A DNA stretch of 12,181 bases from JBQTII01 sp052387905 (GTDB lineage Bacteria; Actinomycetota; Actinomycetes; Sporichthyales; Sporichthyaceae): contig JBQTIR010000062.1 of NCBI GenBank assembly GCA_052387905.1, positions 1 through 12,181 of the forward strand. Direction: 5' to 3'. Made by a program: the position numbers and the translations under genes. Shown in pieces: positions 1-5,910 of the stretch. The notes under the pieces are model-generated. The model was given only the letters and a program-made list of their open reading frames with translations, did not search any database and was not told the DNA's origin. How positions within the stretch are numbered: position 1 is the first letter of the stretch; each line of letters begins with the position of its first letter.

Positions 1-799
1 CGCCTGGACAACCCGAGCATGGTCACGGTGATCTCGGTCGAGCCGTGGGCCGGCGCCGGCCTGGTGAATCTCTCGCTGTCCCGCGCGGTGGGCGGGCGCG
101 GCCCTGCTCAACCCCTCGCTTACCCGCGCGTTGGTCTGCGTCGACCGCCTGCTCGGCGGCCCCGGCACCGGGCCGCAGCCGCAACGCCCGCTGACCGACA
201 TCGAGACCGGGCTGGTCCGCACCCTGATCGGACGGGTGCTCGGCGAGCTGCGCTACGCCTTCGAGCCGATCGCGCGGATGGATCCGCAGATCACCGCGAT
301 CGAGTACAACCCGCAGTTCGTGCAGGCCGCCGCGGCCGCCGACGTGCTCATCGTCGCGGGCTTCGACCTGCGCATCGGGGCCGAGGAGGCACCGGCCACG
401 CTCTGCCTGCCGTTCGGTGGCCTGTTCCCCCTGCTGGAGCTCGCGATCGGATCGAGCACCGACCCACGCAAACCGGCCTCGGCAACCGAGCGGATCCAGG
501 TCAGCGACCGTCTCACCGACGTCCCGGTCGAGGTCTCGGTCGGTTTCGCCGCCACGACCTTCACCCCGCGCACCCTCATCGAGATGGCAGTCGGCGACGT
601 GCTGCGGCTGCGGCACCCGGTGAGCGCACCGGTGCGGGTGACGGCCGCCGAGGTGACCTTCGCCCATGCGATCCCCGGTGTGCGCGGCGAACGGCTCGCG
701 GTCCGCATCGTCCCCACCCCGGTGCCGGACCCCCGCGAACGCACGGGCTCGGCCACCACCGGTTCATCCACCACCGCGCACGACACCCGGGAGCTGTGA
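1..799 (+). pseudogene. fliM: fliM, flagellar motor switch protein, 3' part, reading frame broken
   Basis: FliM is the C-ring switch protein that binds phosphorylated CheY and sets rotation. The start lies outside the window. Positions 1-60, read in frame 1, give FliM middle-domain sequence (NPSMVTVISVEPWAGAG). From 104 the match moves to frame 2 (LLNPSLTRALVCVDRLLGG) and runs to the TGA at 797-799. It ends in a SpoA-type C-terminal domain (VPVEVSVGFAATTFTPRTLI, then DVLRLRH). Frame 2 has stops at 29-31 and 65-67, so no single frame covers the gene. Removing 43 nt (61-103) restores a continuous protein with the same 21-residue spacing that I recall for E. coli FliM between the PLxG-like and DRLxGG-like motifs. 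A separate start at TTG 131 is possible but has no clear ribosome binding site. This is either a sequence or assembly error, or a real mutation; the rest of the operon looks intact. The identity is firm, the coding status is not. Confidence 0.8.
61..146 (+). repeat. 43-bp imperfect tandem duplication inside fliM
   Basis: Positions 61-103 and 104-146 align without gaps at 30 of 43 bases, with the best match in the first 31 (24 identical). The copies read GLVNLSLSRAV (frame 1) and ALLNPSLTRAL (frame 2). Forty-three is not a multiple of three, so the extra unit shifts the frame. The second copy continues into good FliM sequence. The alignment was done by eye; in GC-rich coding DNA some similarity is expected by chance, but the exact fit of the deletion to the FliM frame argues against coincidence. 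Confidence 0.6.
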
Positions 800-803
800 A
801 GGC

Positions 804-1691
804 ATGACCGATACCAGTGCACTGCTGCGCGCGGTGGCCGACGCCGTCGCCGCCGCTCTTCCACTCCCGCAGGTCCCCACCGTCGGGGACGCGGTGACGC
901 CCGGCGGCGACATCACAGAGGTGATGCCGCTGCTGCCCGCCGGCGCCGCAACGCTGGTGAGCGCTGCATGGCTGGCACCGAGCGGTGTCGGCGGCGGCGA
1001 ACTCGCGCTCGTCGTCGGCAGCGCGCTGACCGAGGCGCTGGCCAACTCCCCCATGGGCGAACTCGATCTCGCGCCGGCCCTGGAACCCACGTTGGCCGCC
1101 GCGGCCGCGGTCAACGGCGGCAGCGCCGGCACCGCGACGGCTGCCGACATCAACTCCGCGCTGCCTGCGCTGCTCGAGCGCGAGGGGCTCACGATCATCC
1201 CGATGACCGACTCCGAGGGCTGGGTGTGTGGGGCGCTCGCCGTGTTGATCCCGGCCGGCGGCGCCGACTTCGCCCCCGCGCCGATCGCGGCGCCGGCCGT
1301 GGCAGCCGCCGCCGCCCAGACTGCCGCCGCCGCCCAGACTGCCGCCGCCGCCCCGGATGGCGCCGCCGGGACTTCGATCCCCCGGCAGGTCGCCATGACG
1401 GCCGGTTCCGGGTTCGACCTGCTGCGTGACGTCGTCATGGAAGTGACCGTCGAACTGGGTCGTACCCGGATGACGATCTCCGAGCTTCTCTCCCTTGCCC
1501 CGGGCACCGTGGTGGAACTCGACCGCGTCGCCGGCAGCCCGGCCGACCTGCTCGTGAACGGCACCCTGATCGCCCGCGGCGAGGTGGTTGTCGTCGACGA
1601 GGACTTCGGCATCCGGATCACGGAGATCGTGGCCGCGACCCCCGCGACGGCCGTTGCGGCTACGTTCGGGTTGGGTGGGACCGGCTCGTGA
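804..1691 (+). CDS. fliN: FliN, flagellar motor switch protein with long N-terminal extension
   Basis: FliN forms the base of the flagellar C-ring with FliM and is a docking site for export substrates. The recognisable part is the C-terminal SpoA domain, about residues 205-280 of 295 (DVVMEVTVELGRTRMTISEL, then VDEDFGIRITEIV). Before it lie about 200 residues: a hydrophobic alpha/beta-looking region (about 1-160) and an Ala/Gln/Thr linker with an exact 18-bp tandem repeat. Classical FliN is about 130-140 residues, so this is an extended form, comparable in architecture but not obviously in sequence to FliY-type proteins. I chose ATG 804 because it follows the fliM stop by 4 nt with GGGAG and GAAGG just upstream; an in-frame ATG at 666 would overlap fliM heavily. 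The end overlaps fliO by GTGA. The identity is firm; the role of the N-terminal part is unknown. Confidence 0.9.
   Translation: MTDTSALLRAVADAVAAALPLPQVPTVGDAVTPGGDITEVMPLLPAGAATLVSAAWLAPSGVGGGELALVVGSALTEALANSPMGELDLAPALEPTLAAAAAVNGGSAGTATAADINSALPALLEREGLTIIPMTDSEGWVCGALAVLIPAGGADFAPAPIAAPAVAAAAAQTAAAAQTAAAAPDGAAGTSIPRQVAMTAGSGFDLLRDVVMEVTVELGRTRMTISELLSLAPGTVVELDRVAGSPADLLVNGTLIARGEVVVVDEDFGIRITEIVAATPATAVAATFGLGGTGS
1305..1352 (+). repeat. 18-bp tandem repeat in the fliN linker
   Basis: The unit GCCGCCGCCGCCCAGACT occurs exactly at 1305-1322 and 1323-1340, followed by a partial third copy (GCC x4, 1341-1352). It encodes AAAAQT units in the flexible linker before the SpoA domain. The repeat keeps frame, so copy-number change would only lengthen or shorten the linker. 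Confidence 0.9.
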
Positions 1692-2104
1692 CGGACAACG
1701 TCGCGCTGGTGCTGCGCGTCGGCTTCTCCTTCACCCTCGTCCTAGGTCTGATGTGGGTCGCCGCCCGCGTCCTGCGTTCCAAGGTCGCCGGTCGCCACGG
1801 CGACGGGGTCGAGGTCATCGCGCGCGCCCAGCTGGGCCGTGGCGCGAGTGTGGCGGTGCTCCGCGTCGCCGACCATGCGCTGGTGCTCGGTGTCACCGAA
1901 CGCGGCATCGTCCAGCTCGGCGAACCCATCACAGATCTGACGGTATTTCAGCATGCGGCGACCACCGGCACCGAGCTTGCTGCGGTCCCGGCAGCCGCAC
2001 TCGCGCCCCGCAGGTCCAGCAAGCTGGACGGCTCGATCCTGTCGCCCGCCACCTGGCGGGCGCCGATCAACGTGTTACGAGAACGGACCGTGCGGCGCGG
2101 ATGA
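1688..2104 (+). CDS. fliO: FliO, flagellar type III export assembly protein
   Basis: FliO is a small membrane protein that helps FliP/FliR assemble into the export gate. The 138-residue product has one N-terminal membrane segment (about residues 5-28, ending WVAARVLRS) followed by the cytoplasmic FliO-type beta-rich region (VEVIARAQLGRGASVAVLRV, residues 41-60, then HALVLGVTERGIVQLGE). The tail from about residue 90 is low in recognisable motifs. It starts at GTG 1688, inside the fliN stop (GTGA), and its TGA overlaps the fliP ATG (ATGA), so it is probably translationally coupled on both sides. Position, size and topology all agree with FliO, a fast-evolving family. Confidence is high. Confidence 0.9.
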   Translation: MTDNVALVLRVGFSFTLVLGLMWVAARVLRSKVAGRHGDGVEVIARAQLGRGASVAVLRVADHALVLGVTERGIVQLGEPITDLTVFQHAATTGTELAAVPAAALAPRRSSKLDGSILSPATWRAPINVLRERTVRRG

Positions 2105-2973
2105 ACACCCCTGTCCGGATGACGCGCGTGGCCCGCACCCTGATCGTGGTGGTGCTGGGTCTGCTCGCGCTGTTCTCGTTCACCTCAAGCGCCGCAGCGG
2201 TCGCCGCCCCGGACCCGGGCGGGCGCAGTATCACGCCGAGTTCGGGCCCCATCGCCCCGACCGCGCCGGTCGAGCCGACACCGCCGGTAGGTGCGGACAC
2301 GGGGTCGCCGGACGGGATCACCATCGACCTCGACGGGCTCGCGGACAAACCGAGCACATCCATCTCGGTGATCCTGGCGATCACGCTGCTCTCGGTCGCG
2401 CCGGCGCTGTTGCTGATGATGACCAGCTTCACCAAGATCGTCGTGGTGCTCACGCTCACCCGCAACGCGTTGGGGTTGCAGGGGGTTCCACCGAATCAGG
2501 TACTCGCCGGTTTAGCACTGTTCCTCAGCTTGTTCGTGATGGGACCGGTGCTCTCGCAGGTCAACGACCTCGGTGTGCAGCCCTACCTCAACGGCAGCAA
2601 GGAGCAGTCCCAGGCCTTCGACGACGGCATCGCCCCGCTGCGCGAGTTCATGCTCAACCACACCCGCACCGAGGAACTTGCCATGCTCTCCCAGGTCGCG
2701 GAGCAGCAACTGCCGGCCGATCGCGCCGACGTCGAGCTCACCACGCTGATCCCGGCGTTCGTGCTCTCCGAGCTCAAATCGGCGTTCATCATCGGCTTCG
2801 TCATCTTCGTACCGTTCCTGATCATCGACCTCGTGGTGTCCGCAGCCCTGATGTCGCTGGGCATGATGATGCTGCCGCCGGTCATGATCTCCCTGCCGTT
2901 CAAGCTCCTGCTCTTCGTCCTCGTCGACGGCTGGGGCCTGATCGTCACCGCGCTCGTGCAGAGTTACGGGTAG
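2101..2973 (+). CDS. fliP: FliP, flagellar type III export gate protein
   Basis: FliP is the main ring-forming subunit of the FliPQR export gate in the inner membrane. The 290-residue product has a cleavable-looking signal segment (residues 1-36: basic start, hydrophobic core LIVVVLGLLALF, Ala-rich end AAAVAA). A Pro/Thr-rich stretch of about 45 residues follows, longer than I would expect between signal and first membrane segment. Then come core FliP motifs: LLMMTSFTKIVVVLTLTRNA (104-123), GVPPNQVLAGLALFLSLFVM (128-147), PAFVLSELKSAFIIGF (218-233) and MMLPPVMISLPFKLLLFVLV (256-275). ATG 2101 is chosen because it overlaps the fliO stop as ATGA and gives the signal peptide at once; the frame is open further upstream but that part lies over fliO. 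It is followed 6 nt later by fliQ. Confidence 0.96.
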   Translation: MNTPVRMTRVARTLIVVVLGLLALFSFTSSAAAVAAPDPGGRSITPSSGPIAPTAPVEPTPPVGADTGSPDGITIDLDGLADKPSTSISVILAITLLSVAPALLLMMTSFTKIVVVLTLTRNALGLQGVPPNQVLAGLALFLSLFVMGPVLSQVNDLGVQPYLNGSKEQSQAFDDGIAPLREFMLNHTRTEELAMLSQVAEQQLPADRADVELTTLIPAFVLSELKSAFIIGFVIFVPFLIIDLVVSAALMSLGMMMLPPVMISLPFKLLLFVLVDGWGLIVTALVQSYG

Positions 2974-2979
2974 GCGGCG

Positions 2980-3015
2980 ATGAACTCCCCGATGAGCTCC
3001 CCGATGAGCTATGCG
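2980..3015 (+). repeat. 12-bp tandem repeat carrying successive ATG codons at the fliQ start
   Basis: ATGAACTCCCCG (2980-2991), ATGAGCTCCCCG (2992-3003) and ATGAGCTATGCG (3004-3015) are head-to-tail units with 1 and 3 mismatches to the middle one, followed by another ATG at 3016. They encode MNSP-MSSP-MSYA-M. All ATGs are in frame with fliQ. Confidence 0.85.
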
Positions 3016-3288
3016 ATGACCGACACCGATGTGATGTCGATCGGGCTGCAGTCGATGATTGTGGCGGCCAAACTGTCCGCCCCGATCCTGCTGACCGCGC
3101 TGGCCATCGGCTTTGCGATCTCGCTGTTCCAGTCCGTGACGATGATCCAGGAAGTCACGCTGTCCTTCGTTCCCAAGATGATCGGGGTCGGCGTCGCGCT
3201 GTTGCTCAGCGGCAACTGGATGCTCGCGACGATGATCACCTTCACCGAGCAGCTGTTCGCCCAACTGCCCCAATTGCTCAGCGGGTGA
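2980..3288 (+). CDS. fliQ: FliQ, flagellar type III export gate protein
   Basis: FliQ wraps around the FliP/FliR core of the export gate. The 102-residue product shows two membrane segments (about 29-50 and 66-90) and the family motif AIGFAISLFQSVTMIQEVTL. FliQ is usually about 89 residues; the extra length is an N-terminal Met/Ser/Pro stretch (MNSPMSSPMSYAM) made by a 12-bp tandem repeat, each unit with an in-frame ATG. The start could be 2980, 2992, 3004 or 3016; the last would give about 90 residues, close to the family length. AGGCGG at 2972-2977 lies just before the first ATG, only 2 nt away, so ribosomes might use a later one. The stop overlaps the fliR start (GTGA). The identity is firm, the start uncertain. 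Confidence 0.94.
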   Translation: MNSPMSSPMSYAMTDTDVMSIGLQSMIVAAKLSAPILLTALAIGFAISLFQSVTMIQEVTLSFVPKMIGVGVALLLSGNWMLATMITFTEQLFAQLPQLLSG

Positions 3289-4076
3289 ACATCGACCTGG
3301 CGTTGCCCACATTGCTGGGTCTGCTGCTCGGCACCGTGCGCTCGGCGGCGTGGTTGATCGTCAGCCCGCCGTTCGCGACCCGCACGATCCCCGGCCCGGT
3401 CAAGGGCGTCCTGGCCGTCGCACTCGCGCTGCCGGTCGCCGGACGACTGGGACCGGAGGTTCCCGAACTGAGCACCCCCGCCCTGATCAGCGCGATCGTG
3501 CTGCAGGCGGTGACCGGAGCCGCGCTGGGATTTCTGACCTACCTGATCTTCGCTGCCGTCCAGGCGGCGGGCGACCTGATCGACCTGTTCGGTGGGTTCA
3601 CCCTGGCCGCCGGCTACGACCCGCTGTCGATGTCGCAGACCTCGATCTTCGGCCGCTTCCACCAGCTGCTCGGGCTCGTCCTGCTGTTCATGACCAACGC
3701 GCACCTGCTGGTGGTCTCGGGATTCCTGCGTTCCTACGACGCGATCGGGGTGAGTGAAGGCATCAAGCTCGACGTCACCGCCGAGGCGCTGCTGTCCGGA
3801 ATCGGGACCTTCTTCCTCGCCGCCCTCGAGATCGCCGCCCCGATGATCGCCGTGCTGTTCCTCGCCGACGTCGCCCTTGGTCTGCTGACCCGCGTCTCGC
3901 CGCAACTCAACGCGTTTTCCCTCGGCTTCCCGATCAAGATCTTTCTCACCCTGATGCTGATCGGGTTCACGTTCCCGCTCCTGCCGGGCGTCGTGGAGAA
4001 CCTCTCCGAGATGGGGACCGACGCAGTGATGTCGGTGCTGGAAGGTTCCGCGGACCCTCCGGCGGCAGCACCGTGA
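3285..4076 (+). CDS. fliR: FliR, flagellar type III export gate protein
   Basis: FliR completes the FliPQR gate, contributing the single subunit that closes the FliP ring and leads to FlhB. The 263-residue product is hydrophobic throughout and of normal family length. Motifs include RSAAWLIVSPPFATRTIPGP near the N-terminus, DLIDLFGGFTLAAGYDPLSM and TSIFGRFHQLLGLVLLF in the middle, and SPQLNAFSLGFPIKIFLTLM near the C-terminus. The start is GTG 3285, overlapping the fliQ stop (GTGA); the frame stays open far upstream, but that part lies over fliP/fliQ. The TGA at 4074-4076 overlaps the flhB GTG. The arrangement suggests translational coupling across fliQ-fliR-flhB. Confidence 0.96.
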   Translation: MNIDLALPTLLGLLLGTVRSAAWLIVSPPFATRTIPGPVKGVLAVALALPVAGRLGPEVPELSTPALISAIVLQAVTGAALGFLTYLIFAAVQAAGDLIDLFGGFTLAAGYDPLSMSQTSIFGRFHQLLGLVLLFMTNAHLLVVSGFLRSYDAIGVSEGIKLDVTAEALLSGIGTFFLAALEIAAPMIAVLFLADVALGLLTRVSPQLNAFSLGFPIKIFLTLMLIGFTFPLLPGVVENLSEMGTDAVMSVLEGSADPPAAAP

Positions 4077-5212
4077 GCGGGGGGAACTCCAGCGGGGACA
4101 AGACCGAGAAGCCGACCCCGAAGAAGATCAAGGAGTCGCGCAAGGAGGGCCAGACCCCGAAGTCCCAGGACATCGGCGCCTGGGTCGGAGTGCTCGCCGG
4201 GGCCTACCTGCTGCAGTTCACGATCGCCTCGGGCGGTCCGCGGCTCGCGTCGCTGCTGACGCGCGTGATCGACCTCATCAGCGATCCCACCGACGCGGGC
4301 GCCCTGGCGATCCTGCGCGCGGGCGCCTGGGACTTGGTGGTCATCAGCGCCCCGCTGTGCTTCGCGCTCCTGCTGGTGACCTTCCTCGCCGGCGCGGCAC
4401 AGGGCGGGATCCACCTGGCGACGAAGAACCTCAAACCCCAGTGGAAGCGGATGAATCCGATCCAGGGGTTCAAACGGATCGCCGGTCCGCAAGCAGGGTG
4501 GGAGGCCACCAAGACGGTGGTGAAGACCAGCATCGCCGCCTGGGTCGCCTACCGCACGGTGTCCGGTGTTTCCACGGTCCTGACCGAGGGCGGCTCGATG
4601 CCGCTCAGCGCCGTGCTGGCCGTCGTCGGCGACGTCGCGATCCGGCTGATCCGCGACGTCGCGATCGCGGGCATCCTGATGGGCCTGGCCGACTACGCCT
4701 ACCAGCGCCGCCGCGTCGGCAAGCAACTGAAGATGACCAAGCACGAGGTCAAGCAGGAACACAAGATGACCGAGGGCGACCCGCAGCTCAAGGGCGCGAT
4801 CCGTTCCCGGCAGATCGCGATGAGCCGCAACCGGATGATGACCAAGATCGCCGATGCCGACGTCGTACTGGTCAACCCCACCCACGTCGCCGTCGCCCTG
4901 AAGTACTCCCCCGCGAAGGGCGCCCCTCGCGTGGTCGCCAAGGGGTCCGGGGCCATCGCCACCAAGATTCGCGAGAAGGCCGCCGAACACCGGATCCCGA
5001 TGGTCTCTGACGTCCCGCTCGCCCGCGCGTTGTACCGCTCCTGCGAGCTGGACCAGGAGATTCCCGCCGAACTGTTCACCGCGGTGGCACAGGTGTTGGC
5101 GTTCGTGCTCTCGCTCAAGGCCCGGGGCGCCGCCGCCGGCACGCACCGGGTGCCTGCGCAGCGCGGCGCGTCCCTGCCCGAGGTCGCCCGGCGCCGCCGA
5201 GCCCGACGCTGA
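4073..5212 (+). CDS. flhB: FlhB, flagellar export gate protein and substrate-specificity switch
   Basis: FlhB controls the change from rod/hook to filament export. The 379-residue product has the typical N-terminal charged segment (DKTEKPTPKKIKESRKEGQ, residues 9-27), a membrane region with several hydrophobic segments (about 35-215), the connector (HEVKQEHKMTEGDPQLKG) and a cytoplasmic domain with the self-cleavage motif NPTH at residues 268-271; cleavage is expected between Asn268 and Pro269. The DVPLARALY motif follows. The C-terminus ends in a basic tail (RRRRARR) of about 25 residues beyond the conserved core. It starts at GTG 4073 overlapping the fliR stop. It ends 9 nt before the stop of the convergent flavoprotein gene, leaving no room for a terminator between them. 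Confidence 0.97.
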   Translation: MSGGNSSGDKTEKPTPKKIKESRKEGQTPKSQDIGAWVGVLAGAYLLQFTIASGGPRLASLLTRVIDLISDPTDAGALAILRAGAWDLVVISAPLCFALLLVTFLAGAAQGGIHLATKNLKPQWKRMNPIQGFKRIAGPQAGWEATKTVVKTSIAAWVAYRTVSGVSTVLTEGGSMPLSAVLAVVGDVAIRLIRDVAIAGILMGLADYAYQRRRVGKQLKMTKHEVKQEHKMTEGDPQLKGAIRSRQIAMSRNRMMTKIADADVVLVNPTHVAVALKYSPAKGAPRVVAKGSGAIATKIREKAAEHRIPMVSDVPLARALYRSCELDQEIPAELFTAVAQVLAFVLSLKARGAAAGTHRVPAQRGASLPEVARRRRARR

Positions 5213-5221
5213 CCTGCTGGC

Positions 5222-5656
5222 TCAGGCGCGCTCGTCCTGGCGGAACGAGCCCAGTACGCGACCGATGACCTGCCGGGCCGTGAGGCGCACGATGTGCGTG
5301 CGTTCGCCGGCGGCCCAGGGCACCAGGACACCGCCGAGACGGGTGGTGTCCTCGGCCGAGACGGGGTGGACCGGGCCGATGACCGTGACGGTCCAGCCGC
5401 TGCGCGTCATCGGGTCCAGGTGGTCGACCTGCATCGCGAAGTGCTCCCCGCGGCCGAGCGCGGCGAGCTTGGAACTGACCCCGATCCGGAACACCGGGTC
5501 CCGACCGTCGATCACGAAGTTCACGACCTCGATGTGCGGAATGCCGTGCAGGCTGAAGGCCAGCCGTGCGACCGGCTGGGTCGCCATCAGGCGCAGTGCA
5601 GCGTCACGGTCGAGGGCGTGCAGCACACCCTGCTCGGAATCGTCGATCAGCGTCAT
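5222..5656 (-). CDS. Pyridoxamine 5'-phosphate oxidase-like (PNPOx/NimA-type) flavoprotein
   Basis: The 144-residue product looks like a split-barrel FMN- or F420-binding protein of the Pyridox_oxase_2/NimA group: an N-terminal LMATQPVARLAFSLHGIPHI strand pair, VNFVIDGRDPVFRI, a SSKLAALGRGEHFAMQVDHL block, then SGWTVTVIGPVHPVS and a VPWAAGERTHIVRLTARQVI ending. The reaction and cofactor cannot be told from the sequence. I start at 5656, not at the longer frame from 5701, because AGGAG lies 5 nt upstream on the minus strand (plus-strand 5662-5666) and the family motif begins soon after. It is the only minus-strand gene here and sits between flhB (convergent) and flhA (divergent). A link to motility, for example redox or stress control, is only inference from position. 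Confidence 0.85.
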   Translation of the reverse strand: MTLIDDSEQGVLHALDRDAALRLMATQPVARLAFSLHGIPHIEVVNFVIDGRDPVFRIGVSSKLAALGRGEHFAMQVDHLDPMTRSGWTVTVIGPVHPVSAEDTTRLGGVLVPWAAGERTHIVRLTARQVIGRVLGSFRQDERA

Positions 5657-5661
5657 GGGGG

Positions 5662-5666
5662 CTCCT
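5662..5666 (-). promoter_or_regulatory. Ribosome binding site that fixes the flavoprotein start
   Basis: On the minus strand AGGAG is followed by five C residues and then the ATG at 5656. No comparable site precedes the alternative start at 5701. Confidence 0.7.
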
Positions 5667-5779
5667 GCTCCGGCCTGTGGTCTCCCTCGAGGATCGGCCA
5701 CTGCGCACGCTCGGACCAGGGACGCAGGTCACCGATCCGGCGGGACGAAGGTCCATCTCCGGACGCCGGCCCGCTGCCC

Positions 5780-5806
5780 TCAGGTCAGCGGCGGGCCCGC
5801 CGATAC
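5780..5806 (+). promoter_or_regulatory. Putative motility-sigma (FliA/WhiG-class) promoter for flhA
   Basis: TCAG at 5780-5783 and GCCGATAC at 5799-5806 are separated by 15 nt. The -10-like box matches 7 of 8 bases of the known FliA-class GCCGATAA; the -35-like box keeps only T and A of TAAA. The same TCAG-N15-GCCGAT arrangement, each preceded by CC, stands before cheA (8271-8297). Transcription would start near 5813, giving a leader of about 98 nt to the flhA GTG. The motif is seen directly; the sigma-factor assignment is inference. Confidence 0.5.
5789..5802. promoter_or_regulatory. 14-bp perfect palindrome overlapping the putative flhA -10 box
   Basis: CGGCGGGCCCGCCG is self-complementary and shares its last four bases with the GCCGATAC box. 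It could be an operator that blocks the promoter. GC-only palindromes also arise by chance in such DNA. Confidence 0.35.
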
Positions 5807-5808
5807 GG

Positions 5809-5831
5809 ACCGGTGCCAGGACGGCACCGGT
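5809..5831 (+). promoter_or_regulatory. Inverted repeat (9-bp arms) in the flhA leader
   Basis: ACCGGTGCC (5809-5817) and GGCACCGGT (5823-5831) are perfect arms around AGGAC. It begins 2 nt after the putative -10 box, so it would span the predicted transcription start. That makes a repressor operator at least as likely as an RNA hairpin. No T-run follows, so it is not a standard terminator. Confidence 0.45.
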
Positions 5832-5910
5832 ACCGCCCGCCACGGATCAGGCAGCACGCCAGCAGCAGCGCAACCCGCGCCGCGGCAGGATCTGAGGGGA
5901 AGTTGGTGCT

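Noticed and set aside
1953..3284. Upstream extension of the fliR frame across fliO, fliP and fliQ
   Set aside because: The extension is Arg/Pro-rich out-of-frame sequence over three recognised genes; GTG 3285 gives a complete FliR.
5213..5221. Bidirectional terminator between flhB and the flavoprotein gene
   Set aside because: The gap is 9 nt and I see no stem-loop with a T-run around it.
5691..5698. GCCGATCC on the minus strand before the flavoprotein gene, as a motility promoter
   Set aside because: The bases at the -35 distance (GGTC on the minus strand) do not match TCAG or TAAA; the -10-like box alone is not enough.
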